Assembly (NCBI GenBank): GCA_001724855.1 | Contig: MEED01000006.1 | Location: forward strand, 1 to 33,880 | Source: Lautropia sp. SCN 69-89 | Lineage (GTDB): Bacteria > Pseudomonadota > Gammaproteobacteria > Burkholderiales > Burkholderiaceae_E | Direction of reading: 5' to 3' | DNA: 33,880 nt | In this document: positions 22,354-30,513 of the stretch, one piece after another | How the letters are laid out: the number at the start of each line of letters is the position of its first letter | Numbering within the stretch: the first letter of the stretch is position 1 | Made by a program: the position numbers and the translations under genes | Notes under the pieces: model-generated | Database searches by the model: none | What the model was told of the DNA's origin: nothing | The model's input: only the letters and a program-made list of their open reading frames with translations

Positions 22354-23594
22354 TTCCAGGGCGGCATCGGGAACACCGGCGCCGCCTCTGCGCTCGCCTT
22401 CGGCAGCACCACCGTCGGGCGCACGTTGCGGTTCTGGATGCACGCCGAAGCGATCGCGGTGTTTTGTCCTTCGGCGTCGAAGCGGATCGGCCCGCCGAGC
22501 ATCACCCGCTGGCTGATGTCGGTGCGCCGAATCGCCTCGGCCAGCGTGGGTCCATCGGCCGTGCCCGCCCGCCGGAACGCATCGGCGGCAGTCATCATCG
22601 CCTCGAAGGTGAATCCCACGTTCAGCGCGTGGAAGACGAGTTCTTCTCCGGGGAACTGCTTCTTCATCTGGCGGTCGACGAGCGCCGTGAGCGGTGATTT
22701 CGGATCGAACCAGGGGACGTTGGAGATGCAGTACTCCGAGTACTTGCCAAGGCTGGTATAGAAGGCCGCTTCGTACATCCCGGGCGAACCGGGACTGATG
22801 ATCCCCTGCGGGGTGAAGCGCTGCTTGATCATCTCGCGCACCAGCATGATGGCGTCGTTGAGCCGGCACACCAGCAACACGATTTCGGCGCCGCTCGCCT
22901 TGGCCTTCGAGACTTCGACCGAGAGGTCGCGGGCGGCGAGGTCGTAGCTGATCGTCTCCACGATCCGGAAAGGCAGGAAGTCGAGCTTCGGGAAGATCGC
23001 GTCGATGGCCCGCCTGGTGGCCAGGCCGAAGGTGTCGTTGACGTGCATCAGCACCGCTTTTCGCGGGGCGGTGCCTGTCGCCTGGAACAGGTCGCGGCAC
23101 AGGGCCAGGCCATTCATGACGAGGTCGCCCGCCGTGGGGAAGTTGCGGAAGGTGTATCGATAACCCTGCTTGGTGATCTGCGGGGCCGCCGCCACGTTGA
23201 TCACGAAGGGCACCTTGCGCTGCTCGGCCACCTGGGCAATGGCCGCCGCGGCACCCGAGTCGAACGGGCCGACCAGCACTTGCGCGCCTTCGGCAACGAG
23301 CTTCTCGGCGCGGGCACGCGCTTCGTCGACTTTCGATTCGAAGTCGACGTTCATCAGTTCGACCTCGACACCGTAGATCTCGCTCAGCAGTGCCGGAGCG
23401 ATGTCGGCGCCCATCTGGCACGACTGGCCGAGCTTGGCGAGCACGCCGCTACGCGGCAGGAGCACGCCGATCCTCAGCTTCTTCGGCTGGGCTCGCACGA
23501 TTGCCGGAGTGAGTGCGGCACCGCTGCCCAGTGCCGCAGATGCAGCCCCGGCGGCGGCGGCGCGATGGAAGTCGCGACGGTCGAATCTGCTCAC
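22341..23594 (-). CDS. LivJ-type ABC transporter substrate-binding protein with Tat signal (417 aa)
   Basis: It starts at a GTG preceded by GAGGGGG. The N-terminus has a twin-arginine motif (RRDFHR, residues 6-11) before a hydrophobic stretch and an A-x-A cleavage region (AIVRAQPKK). The mature protein begins KLRIGVLLPRSGVLAKLGQS, the type I periplasmic-binding fold of branched-chain amino acid or amide/urea binders (PF13458). No permease or ATPase genes follow in the window, so it is an orphan, as is common for this family in Burkholderiales. The next gene upstream on the same strand encodes a MetE-like methyltransferase, hinting at related substrates. Confidence 0.87.
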   Translation of the reverse strand: MSRFDRRDFHRAAAAGAASAALGSGAALTPAIVRAQPKKLRIGVLLPRSGVLAKLGQSCQMGADIAPALLSEIYGVEVELMNVDFESKVDEARARAEKLVAEGAQVLVGPFDSGAAAAIAQVAEQRKVPFVINVAAAPQITKQGYRYTFRNFPTAGDLVMNGLALCRDLFQATGTAPRKAVLMHVNDTFGLATRRAIDAIFPKLDFLPFRIVETISYDLAARDLSVEVSKAKASGAEIVLLVCRLNDAIMLVREMIKQRFTPQGIISPGSPGMYEAAFYTSLGKYSEYCISNVPWFDPKSPLTALVDRQMKKQFPGEELVFHALNVGFTFEAMMTAADAFRRAGTADGPTLAEAIRRTDISQRVMLGGPIRFDAEGQNTAIASACIQNRNVRPTVVLPKASAEAAPVFPMPPWNQRT

Positions 23595-23643
23595 GGTTTC
23601 CCCCTCTTTCGTTGCTTGTCCCGGGGCAGTCGGCTCGCGCCGC

Positions 23644-24804
23644 TCAGCCCCAGACGGTTCGCGCGACCCGCATCATCGCGTCCAGCTTGCGCCACTGCTC
23701 GTCCTCGGACAGGAAATTGCCGCCGATTCCCGAGGCGAAGCCGCACTGGGGACTGATCGCCAACTGATCGAGCGGCACGTAATGCGCGGCCTCTTCGATG
23801 CGCGCGATCAGCTCGGCGTCCGTCTCCACCCGGCCGGACTTGGTGGTGATGAGGCCGAGAACGACGGTCGGGCCGTCGACACCGCGCGGCACGAAACGCA
23901 GCGGCTCGAAACCGCCGGCTCGCTCGGTGTCGTATTCGAGCAGCAACCGATCGAACCGCAGCCCCCCGAAGAGCGCCTCCGCGATCGAGTCGTAGCTGCC
24001 TTCGCGGTGCCACATGCTCGCGCGGTTGCCGCGGCAGATGTGCACGGCAGACACCGCCCGGCCGCGCAACTCGCGCACCACCGCGTTGTCGGCGGCGATC
24101 GCTCGCTCGAGGTTTGCAAGCGGATCTTCCCCGCGAGCGCGCAGGCGTTCGAGCGTCGCTGCGTCGACGTAACCGGTGTAGCTGGGTTCGTCCAGTTGCA
24201 CGTAGGGGCAGCCGGCCTCGACCAGTTCGCGCACCATCGTCCGCTGGATGCGTATCACGTCGGAGAGAAATGCGTCGGCGTCGGCGTAGGCCGGCCGCGA
24301 AGCATCGATATCGCACATCTGCGCGACCCGGTCGGGCCCCATGATCATGGCCTTCACCGGCGCATGTGCCACCGACGCGGCGAAGTGGTATTCACGCAGA
24401 GGGAAGCTCTTCTTCAGTTCGAGGCGCCGGGTGGCGGGCGTGCGGAAGCTGACCACCGCATCTTCGCCGCGCGACAGCGGCTTCTCGCCGGACATCAGCA
24501 GATCGGGGTTCGCCAGGAACCCCTTCCACGAGCCGCTCCAGAGATCCCATCCATCGACCTCGGAGAAGCTCACCTGCCAGTTCAGGCGCCGGAACTCGCC
24601 GTCGGTGACGATCGGCAGGCCGGCCCGTTCCTGGCGGGCGATCACGGCGCGCACGGCTTCATCCTGCGACGTCTCCAGCGCCTCGCGCGTGATCTGGCCG
24701 GCCCCGAACGCACGAAAGGCGGCTTTCAGCGATTCCGGGCGTAGCAGGCTGCCGATCTGGTCGACACGCATTCGTGCCAGTGGGTGCCGATCGCTTCCGG
24801 CCAT
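23644..24804 (-). CDS. MetE-like cobalamin-independent methyltransferase, C-terminal-type (386 aa)
   Basis: The (beta/alpha)8 catalytic domain of MetE-type enzymes is recognisable from DGEFRRLNWQVSF, YVQLDEPSY and SAVHICRGN. All four zinc ligands of the family are in place: H255 and C257 (VHICRGN), E290 (LLLEYD) and C354 (SPQCGFAS). The N-terminal folate/polyglutamate half of true MetE is absent, so the methyl donor is probably not a folate polyglutamate; a methylated amine, sulfur compound or corrinoid partner is possible. The start at 24804 has GAGGAG upstream. It is divergent from a LysR gene 120 bases away and precedes an ABC binding protein, suggesting a small catabolic or methyl-transfer locus. 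Confidence 0.83.
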   Translation of the reverse strand: MAGSDRHPLARMRVDQIGSLLRPESLKAAFRAFGAGQITREALETSQDEAVRAVIARQERAGLPIVTDGEFRRLNWQVSFSEVDGWDLWSGSWKGFLANPDLLMSGEKPLSRGEDAVVSFRTPATRRLELKKSFPLREYHFAASVAHAPVKAMIMGPDRVAQMCDIDASRPAYADADAFLSDVIRIQRTMVRELVEAGCPYVQLDEPSYTGYVDAATLERLRARGEDPLANLERAIAADNAVVRELRGRAVSAVHICRGNRASMWHREGSYDSIAEALFGGLRFDRLLLEYDTERAGGFEPLRFVPRGVDGPTVVLGLITTKSGRVETDAELIARIEEAAHYVPLDQLAISPQCGFASGIGGNFLSEDEQWRKLDAMMRVARTVWG

Positions 24805-24924
24805 CTTTCTGCTCCTCGTGCGAGTCGCCGCTCGCGGCGCGTGCGTGAAGTCAATGACCAGTATCGCTATGCGGGTAGCCAGAGCGCCAATACAATCTGC
24901 TTGCCCAAGCGATACCGGATCGGC

Positions 24925-25890
24925 ATGACCATGGACCTGCGCCGGCTCAAGTACTTCGTCGCGATCGCCGAGCAAGGCGGTGTCGGCCGTGCGTCGGCCG
25001 TCCTGCATGTCGCCCAGCCGGCGCTGTCGCGGCAGCTGCGCGTGCTGGAACAGGAGTTGGGTGCGAAACTCGTCGTGCGCCACGCCGGCGGCGTGACGCC
25101 CACCGCAGCCGGGAGGGCGCTGCTGGGCGGTGCGCGCCAGCTCCTGGAGGACGCCGCGCAGCTGGCGTGGATGACCCGGGCGGTCGCGGCGGGCCGTGCG
25201 GGCGGGCTGTCGGTGGGCGTCTCCGACGTGTACTGCTGGCATCCGGTCGTGGTGTCGATCGTGCGCATCTTCCGCGAGCGTTATCCGGAAATCGACCTGC
25301 GGCTCTTGCCGCTGCTGTCGGGAGACATCGCCGCGCGCGTCCTCGCCGGGCGGCTCGACGCGGGTCTCATCTTCGCGAGCGAACCGGTCGAGCTGCGCCT
25401 GCTGCGCATGCCGGTGCTGCGCGACCACCTGGCGCTGGCGGTGCATCGCGGTCGCTCGTTGTCGGCGCGTCCGGCACTGCGCCAGTTCGATGACACCGAC
25501 TTCATCGTGCCTTCGCGGGAGCTATCGCCACAGCTCTACGATCTGGTGATCCGCGACCTCAACGCGGCGGGGCTGGTGCCTGCACGCCTGCATCAGGCCA
25601 GCAGTCACACTGCCGCGCTTGGACTCGTGGCTGCAGGAATGGGCTGTGCGGTGGTGCCGCAGTGCGCGCACCTGCGTGCTCCGGAAGACGTCGTCGTGTG
25701 CCGCGTCGCGGGGCTGCGCGTGCCGATTCCGATCGAGATGATCCGGCTGCCGGACAACGCGTCGCCGGCGCTGGCGCGCTTCGCCGAGGTGGTGGCGGCC
25801 GGTGCTGCGCGTGCGCGCCCTGCGGGTGCTGCGCGTGGGCGCCCTTCTTCGAGAGCGGTCGCGCAGCGGGCTCGCAAGGATCGGACTTGA
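24925..25890 (+). CDS. LysR-family regulator with a basic duplicated tail (321 aa)
   Basis: The N-terminal HTH is standard (RRLKYFVAIAEQGGVGRASA, then LHVAQPALSRQLRVLEQELG), and the effector domain includes ALGLVAAGMGCAVVPQCAHL. It belongs to the CatM/BenM-like side of the family, which controls aromatic or amino-acid catabolism. It is divergent from the MetE-like gene, and GTATCGC at 24861-24867 and its inverse GCGATAC at 24909-24915 flank the shared promoter region. The last ~30 residues are Ala/Arg/Pro-rich, generated by a tandem 24-bp duplication, and are not part of the family fold. The start could also be the ATG at 24931. Confidence 0.87.
   Translation: MTMDLRRLKYFVAIAEQGGVGRASAVLHVAQPALSRQLRVLEQELGAKLVVRHAGGVTPTAAGRALLGGARQLLEDAAQLAWMTRAVAAGRAGGLSVGVSDVYCWHPVVVSIVRIFRERYPEIDLRLLPLLSGDIAARVLAGRLDAGLIFASEPVELRLLRMPVLRDHLALAVHRGRSLSARPALRQFDDTDFIVPSRELSPQLYDLVIRDLNAAGLVPARLHQASSHTAALGLVAAGMGCAVVPQCAHLRAPEDVVVCRVAGLRVPIPIEMIRLPDNASPALARFAEVVAAGAARARPAGAARGRPSSRAVAQRARKDRT
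25801..25848 (+). repeat. 24-bp in-frame tandem duplication in the LysR tail
   Basis: Two 24-bp units (25801-25824 and 25825-25848) share GGTGCTGCGCGTG and most following bases. They translate as two copies of a G-A-A-R-x-R-P-x block. Because the unit is a multiple of three, the frame is kept. The few differences between copies argue that the event is not very recent. Confidence 0.7.
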
Positions 25891-25898
25891 GCGGATCC

Positions 25899-28097
25899 TC
25901 AGGTGGCCAGCACCAGGCGCAGCATGCTGGCGACGTCTTCGGGTACCTTCCGCGCGAGGCGTCGCGCCTCGCGCAGCGCCGCCCGATCGAACGGATCGGG
26001 GCCCGAATCGCCGGTGAGTTCGACGAGGAGCCAGGCCAGCAGCATGGCTCCGTCGACGCCGTCGCGGTGCGAGGCGTCCTGCAGTCCGAAGACCCAGGTG
26101 TTCGGCAGTAGCCGGGCGACGTCGGCGATGGCATCGGGAAGCCGCGCATGGTCGCGCCACGACCGGTTGACGTGCTCCGCGAGTCGGCGCGTCGCCTCCT
26201 CGCGCCCGGTTGTATCGATCGGGTACACGTAGTCGGAGAAACCGGTCTCGACGGCATGCTGGGGCGGGAGATCGAGGTCGGCCGGAAGGCTGTACATGTT
26301 GCGGCATACGTCATTGCGCCGGGAGAACCGCATCGTAGAGTCCGCCGCGAGCGGGGCCCCCGTCCTCGCCACGGAGCCGACGCCGCCCCAGCCCGCTGCG
26401 ACCATCTGTTTGACCTTCACGCTCTGCGGCAGTGCGGCAGCGCGCTCTGCGGCGTTGCGCTCGAGGACCAGGACCATCGAGGTGTCGGCGGTCACCAACT
26501 GGTAACGCTCGGCGAACGCTCCGCGTTGCGGTTCGGGAAGCGTGGCGACCGTGAGACCCGCGGCCACGCGGGGCAGTGCGTCGGCACGGGGCGCGTCGGT
26601 ATCGGGTCTGGCCACGACACGCTCGCGCGCCAGCCGGACGGCCTGCGAGCGCGACGCATCGTCGCGCCATGCGAGCGTTACCTCTCCGTCGGGGCGCGCC
26701 GCGAAGCGCGCGAGCGCATGCAGCGTCTCGCCGGCGAACAGCGTGCCCGGCAGCGGCGCCTGCCAGTCGACCGGGGCCGGCCAGCGCACAGTGACTTCGT
26801 TGGCGCGTGGCTGGCGCAGTCGCGCGAAGAGCCGCAGCAGCGCCGCCTCGATCGACTCGTTCGGCGTGACGAACTCGGCCGATCCGCCAGTGGCTTGCGC
26901 CAGGTGCGAAAGCAGGCTTTCGGCAGGACTGGCGCCGACCGCGACGATGAACACCCGCTGGTCCTGCGCGCGCGCCCTGGCGACGATTGCATCGCCGGCC
27001 CAGGTCTCGCCGTCGGTGATCATGAGCACGTCGGCGTCGCGGCCCTCGACACCTCCGTGTTCGAACAGCGAGACGAGTGCGCCCTCGATCTCGGTGCCGC
27101 CGAGATCGGCCTGCAGCGCATCGGCCCAACCGAGGCAGGCTGCGCGGTGCGCGGCGCTGGCGCGGCGTAATCCCGATTCGGCGTGGACGACGCGGGAGCC
27201 GAACGCGCTGACCGAGATGCGGTCTTCGGGTGCAAGCTGCTCGACGAGGCGTGCGACGGCCGAGCGCGCCTGCGCGATGCTGTCGCCGGCCATCGAGCCG
27301 GAGCAGTCGACGAGCACCTTCAGCGTGAGCGGCGCGTCGATCGCATGCCCGAGCGCGGGCAGGAACGATGCGAGCGCGACCCAGCCGTCGCCGTCGCGCG
27401 CCAGCGTGGACATCGGACGTCCGGCCAGGCCGTCGACCACGACGACGAAATCGCGGTCGAGATGTCCATCGAGCGAGACGACGACCGATTCGGCGGTGCG
27501 CTGCAGCTGCGCAGGGTGGCTGGGGCAGCTGACGGCACCTTCGGACAGAGCGCCGGCGATCTCCACCGAGAAGCGCGCTGGGTAGGAGACGCCGAGGTCG
27601 GCATCGGGCACCGCATGCGCGGCAACGCCGGCCGCTGCCGCGCTGCCATGGCGCGGCGCGACGGTCGTGGGGATCGCGATGCGCACCTGGCCCTGGGCGA
27701 ACGACAGCAGCTCGCCGTAGCGGATCTCGACCGTGGCCTCTTCGCCGGCCATCAGGTTGCCGACCGACACCGTGTAGAGGCCGTCGCCGGTGCGTTCGAG
27801 CAGCACGGCGGAGTCGCCGTCGTCGATCGCATTTTCGTAGGCCCGCTCGGCAGTCTTGCGCCCGAACACCTTGCCGGCGAGGCGCCGCTCGCCCAGCGTG
27901 AATTCGAGCGCGAGCAGCACGGCCAAGTGGGGCAGCGGGAACGTGTAGGCCGCCTCGACGTTGCGTCCGCTGCGGTTGACGTAGCGCTGGCGAAGCGTGG
28001 TCTGCAGCAGCAGGCCGTCGGCGCGCGCGGTGCCGACGACTTCGACCAGCGGCACCGTCGTGCCGTCTTCGCTGCGCATCAGTGCCGGTTCAGCCAT
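25899..28097 (-). CDS. VIT and von Willebrand factor A domain protein (732 aa)
   Basis: Residues ~5-135 form a VIT domain (TTLRQRYVNRSGRNVEAAYT, then VFGRKTAERAYENAIDDGDS). A VWA domain follows at ~257-430 with an intact MIDAS motif DCSGSMAGDS (D264, S266, S268) and later MITDGETW. The last ~200 residues are helical and unassigned. No signal peptide or sortase signal is present, so this bacterial form is probably cytoplasmic. VIT-VWA proteins are thought to be metal-dependent adhesive scaffolds. Its start overlaps the end of the MerR gene by eight bases, so the two are coupled and MerR is the likely regulator. Confidence 0.85.
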   Translation of the reverse strand: MAEPALMRSEDGTTVPLVEVVGTARADGLLLQTTLRQRYVNRSGRNVEAAYTFPLPHLAVLLALEFTLGERRLAGKVFGRKTAERAYENAIDDGDSAVLLERTGDGLYTVSVGNLMAGEEATVEIRYGELLSFAQGQVRIAIPTTVAPRHGSAAAAGVAAHAVPDADLGVSYPARFSVEIAGALSEGAVSCPSHPAQLQRTAESVVVSLDGHLDRDFVVVVDGLAGRPMSTLARDGDGWVALASFLPALGHAIDAPLTLKVLVDCSGSMAGDSIAQARSAVARLVEQLAPEDRISVSAFGSRVVHAESGLRRASAAHRAACLGWADALQADLGGTEIEGALVSLFEHGGVEGRDADVLMITDGETWAGDAIVARARAQDQRVFIVAVGASPAESLLSHLAQATGGSAEFVTPNESIEAALLRLFARLRQPRANEVTVRWPAPVDWQAPLPGTLFAGETLHALARFAARPDGEVTLAWRDDASRSQAVRLARERVVARPDTDAPRADALPRVAAGLTVATLPEPQRGAFAERYQLVTADTSMVLVLERNAAERAAALPQSVKVKQMVAAGWGGVGSVARTGAPLAADSTMRFSRRNDVCRNMYSLPADLDLPPQHAVETGFSDYVYPIDTTGREEATRRLAEHVNRSWRDHARLPDAIADVARLLPNTWVFGLQDASHRDGVDGAMLLAWLLVELTGDSGPDPFDRAALREARRLARKVPEDVASMLRLVLAT

Positions 28098-28545
28098 GTT
28101 CGTCTTGCCTGTTCCTGTTGTTGTGCGATTCGTGCGCGTTGCCGCGTACCCGCTCGACCAGTTCGGTGACGCCGGCGAACAGCGCGCGCACCTGCTCGGG
28201 CGTGAGCCCGGCGCGCCCCGGCTCGATCGCGAGCTCGACGCCGTCGGCGACGACCAGGTGCGACCACACTTCGACGGTGCCCGGGCCGCGCGGCCTGGGG
28301 GGGACGTCGGGCGGGGCGCCGTGCAGCAGCTCGCGGATGCGGTCGAGCGACACCCCCGCCTGCGTCCACTTGCGGACCTGCAGCAACTGGTCGAGGTGCC
28401 GGCCCGTGTAGTAGGCCGCCCGGGTTTCGCCGATGGGCCGGTCGACGAGGCCGAGCTGGACGTAGTAGCGGACGGTGCGCCGCGGCAGCTCGGTGAGCGA
28501 GCAGAGCTCGTCGAAGGTGAATCGGCGGGAGTCGGGGCTGGCCAT
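28090..28545 (-). CDS. MerR-family regulator (151 aa)
   Basis: The N-terminal winged helix has RRFTFDELCSLTELPRRTVR and then YYVQLGLVDRPIG, with a second recognition part LDQLLQVRKWTQAGVSLDRI. The C-terminal ~70 residues lack the Cys metal-binding pattern of MerR/CueR and the long coiled coil is short. The signal sensed is unknown. The gene has no Shine-Dalgarno: the -10 box ends six bases before the ATG, so translation is probably from a leaderless mRNA. It is followed, with an eight-base overlap, by the VIT/VWA gene. Confidence 0.82.
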   Translation of the reverse strand: MASPDSRRFTFDELCSLTELPRRTVRYYVQLGLVDRPIGETRAAYYTGRHLDQLLQVRKWTQAGVSLDRIRELLHGAPPDVPPRPRGPGTVEVWSHLVVADGVELAIEPGRAGLTPEQVRALFAGVTELVERVRGNAHESHNNRNRQDEHG

Positions 28546-28551
28546 GCGTTA

Positions 28552-28579
28552 TTTATACCAGTCAAACTGGCTAAGTCAA
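28552..28579 (-). promoter_or_regulatory. merR promoter with palindromic operator, leaderless start
   Basis: Read leftward: TTGACT (28579-28574), 16-base spacer, TATAAA (28557-28552), then TAACGC and the ATG at 28545. RNA would start at or next to the A of the ATG. The spacer holds the perfect inverted repeat CCAGT-CAA-ACTGG at 28558-28570, the expected position for a MerR-family operator, although classic MerR promoters have 19-20 base spacers. Confidence 0.72.
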
Positions 28580-28682
28580 GTGACATAATACACTCGACCG
28601 ATGAGCGACACCCCGGTCGCAGCGGTCAGTCCGCCCGCCGAAGCGGTCATACTCCCTGCCTATATCCAGCCGGAGGCAGATC

Positions 28683-29135
28683 ATGTACGACCGCATCCTC
28701 GTCCCCATCGACGGCAGCCCCACCTCCGAGCGCGCGCTCGCCGAGGCCGCCGGGCTCGCCCGGCTGTGCGCCGCGAAGCTGCGGCTGCTGCACGTGATGG
28801 ATCCGCTGATGTACATCACCGGCTACGAGCGGCCCGACGTGTTCGTGCGCGAGATCGAGCCGGCGCTGCGCAAGGCCGCCCAGGACCTGCTCGCGAAGGC
28901 GCGCGACAGCGTCGCCGACGAGCGCGTTCAGGTCGAGACGGTGCTGGTCGAGAGCCAGGGCGAGCGCGTGTCCGACGCGATCGTCGATCAGGCGAAGGTT
29001 TGGCCGGCCGACCTCGTCGTGATCGGCACGCATGGTCGCCGCGGGGTCGATCGCGTGCTGATGGGCAGCGACGCCGAGCAGGTGGCGCGCCGCTCGCCGG
29101 TACCGGTGTTGCTGGTGCGGCTGAGACAGGCTTGA
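28683..29135 (+). CDS. Universal stress protein, single-domain UspA family (150 aa)
   Basis: The first strand MYDRILVPIDGSPTSERALA and the C-terminal ATP-binding loop GTHGRRGVDRVLMGSDAEQV fit an ATP-binding UspA. The long central helix typical of FNR-linked Usps (DVFVREIEPALRKAAQDLLA) is present. GGAGG seven bases before the ATG fixes the start. It is divergent from the merR promoter at 28552-28579. It is distinct from the 139-residue Usp at 10956. Confidence 0.9.
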   Translation: MYDRILVPIDGSPTSERALAEAAGLARLCAAKLRLLHVMDPLMYITGYERPDVFVREIEPALRKAAQDLLAKARDSVADERVQVETVLVESQGERVSDAIVDQAKVWPADLVVIGTHGRRGVDRVLMGSDAEQVARRSPVPVLLVRLRQA

Positions 29136-29142
29136 CCCCCGA

Positions 29143-29164
29143 TTCAGACCGGTTCAGACTGGTC
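29143..29164. promoter_or_regulatory. Direct and inverted repeat upstream of the Phd-type antitoxin
   Basis: TTCAGACCGG and TTCAGACTGG are adjacent direct 10-mers (29143-29162). The same bases also contain the imperfect inverted repeat GACCGGT-TCAG-ACTGGTC (29147-29164). The site ends three bases before the antitoxin ATG, where Phd/YefM proteins usually bind to repress their operon. Confidence 0.5.
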
Positions 29165-29167
29165 GAT

Positions 29168-29461
29168 ATGAAACCCACTCTGGTCGCCGCCGAAACCGTC
29201 AGTGCTTATGACGCGAAGACGCACCTGCCGAAGCTGCTCGAGCGCGCGGCGAAAGGCGAGCGTTTCGTCATCACGCGCCACGGCAAGCCGGTCGCGCAAC
29301 TCGTTCCGTTCGAGGAAGGCGACGACGCCACCATCGGTCGCGCATTCGAGAAGGTCGAGAAGATCCGCGCGCAGCTGGCTCGACAGGGGGTCACGCTTGC
29401 CGACGCGCTGGCGCAAGGCGAGACCGTGCGCGACCTGGCGCACGCCGGGCATCGCTACTGA
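29168..29461 (+). CDS. Phd/YefM-family antitoxin (97 aa)
   Basis: The N-terminal Phd fold is clear: VSAYDAKTHLPKLLERAAKG followed by FVITRHGKPVAQLVPFE. The C-terminal ~40 residues are helical (EKVEKIRAQLARQGVTLADA) and would wrap the toxin. It is followed by a PIN-domain toxin gene after an 18-base gap. Phd antitoxins with PIN toxins are a common VapBC-like arrangement. The repeats immediately upstream suit autoregulation. Confidence 0.87.
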   Translation: MKPTLVAAETVSAYDAKTHLPKLLERAAKGERFVITRHGKPVAQLVPFEEGDDATIGRAFEKVEKIRAQLARQGVTLADALAQGETVRDLAHAGHRY

Positions 29462-29463
29462 CG

Positions 29464-29478
29464 GCCGGTCGAACCGGC
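29464..29478 (+). promoter_or_regulatory. Hairpin between antitoxin and toxin genes
   Basis: GCCGGT-CGA-ACCGGC is a perfect 6-bp stem with a three-base loop filling the gap between the antitoxin stop and the toxin ATG (29480), where a Shine-Dalgarno would normally be. It could limit toxin translation. Confidence 0.45.
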
Positions 29479-29479
29479 G

Positions 29480-29899
29480 ATGGCCTTCGTCATCGACGCT
29501 TCGGTGGTGCTCGCGTGGCTGCTGCCGGACGAGCGCAGCGAGGTTGCACGGAATCTTCTGTTGCGCGCCGTTCGCGAACGGCCGCGCGCACCGTCGCTGC
29601 TGATGCTCGAGGTCGGCAACGCGCTTCTGCAGGCCGAGCGGCGTGCGCGCCTGCGCCGGGCGGTGAGGCTCGAGCTGCTCGACGCACTGACTGCATTGCC
29701 GATCGCGCTCGAGCCGATCGCCGCCGACGCCATGCTGCGTGCCGACGAACTCGCGGCGCGGCATTCGCTCGCGCTCTACGACGCCTGCTACCTCGAACTC
29801 GCGATCGCGCGTGGATACGCGCTTGCCACGTTCGATCAGGCGCTCGGGGCGGCCGCACACAAGGAGGGAATCCTCCTGGTCGACCCCGGCCGGGTCTGA
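29480..29899 (+). CDS. vapC: VapC-type PIN-domain toxin (139 aa)
   Basis: The PIN catalytic acids are visible: D6 in MAFVIDASVVLAWLL, E44 in LLMLEVGNALLQAE, D101 in LALYDACYLELAIA and D119 in LATFDQALGAAA. The protein should be a metal-dependent endoribonuclease neutralised by the upstream Phd-type antitoxin. Length is normal and no disruption is seen. Together with the RHH/PIN pair at 1445-2100 it is one of two TA modules that look complete. Confidence 0.88.
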   Translation: MAFVIDASVVLAWLLPDERSEVARNLLLRAVRERPRAPSLLMLEVGNALLQAERRARLRRAVRLELLDALTALPIALEPIAADAMLRADELAARHSLALYDACYLELAIARGYALATFDQALGAAAHKEGILLVDPGRV

Positions 29900-29935
29900 A
29901 TTCGGGGTGCGCGCCAAAATGTCGCGCCGGCTCGC

Positions 29936-30376
29936 TCAGCCGCTGCTGCCGCTGATGTAATGCTGCAGCTGCTCGATGACGAACTTCTGCTCCGAGATGA
30001 TGTCGCGCACCAGGTCGCGCATCGACAACACGCCGACCAGGTTGCCGTCGTCGAGCACCACGAGGTGGCGCAAGCGGTGCTCGGTCATCAGCGCCATGCA
30101 ATGTTCGTTGCTCTCCTGGGGGCTCACGTACATCACGGGCGAAGTCATCAGCGCGCGCACCGGCGTTTCGCGCGAATCGCGGCCCATCAGCGCGCCCTTG
30201 CGGGCGTAGTCGCGCTCGGTGACGATGCCGACGATCTGCCCTTCCTCGACGACCACCAGCGCGCCGATGTCGTCGTAGGCCATCGCCTCGAGCGCCTCGC
30301 GCATCGTCGCCGACGGCGCGATCGTGTGGATGACCTGGTCGGCCTTCGAACGCAGGATGCTCGCTACCGGTTTCAT
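29936..30376 (-). CDS. Two-CBS-domain protein (146 aa)
   Basis: Two CBS repeats fill the protein: one with YDDIGALVVVEEGQIVGIVT then ERDYARK, and a second with RLRHLVVLDDGNLVGVLSMR then DLVRDII. CBS pairs bind adenine nucleotides or SAM and act as energy sensors. Stand-alone proteins of this kind are common in Proteobacteria and usually of unsettled role. AAGGA before the ATG supports the start. The flanking genes are the VapC toxin (convergent) and a small cytochrome c (upstream, same strand). Confidence 0.88.
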   Translation of the reverse strand: MKPVASILRSKADQVIHTIAPSATMREALEAMAYDDIGALVVVEEGQIVGIVTERDYARKGALMGRDSRETPVRALMTSPVMYVSPQESNEHCMALMTEHRLRHLVVLDDGNLVGVLSMRDLVRDIISEQKFVIEQLQHYISGSSG

Positions 30377-30513
30377 GGGGTCCTTTTCAGTCTGGAATCG
30401 TCCGCGATGCGCAGCAATCGCGCCCGGGCCTGGCTGGCCGCGCGGCGCGTTCGCAGAGTCTGACCGGGCTCCGGGATTGCCGCAATGGGGTCCGCGAGCC
30501 GGATGCGGTTCGT

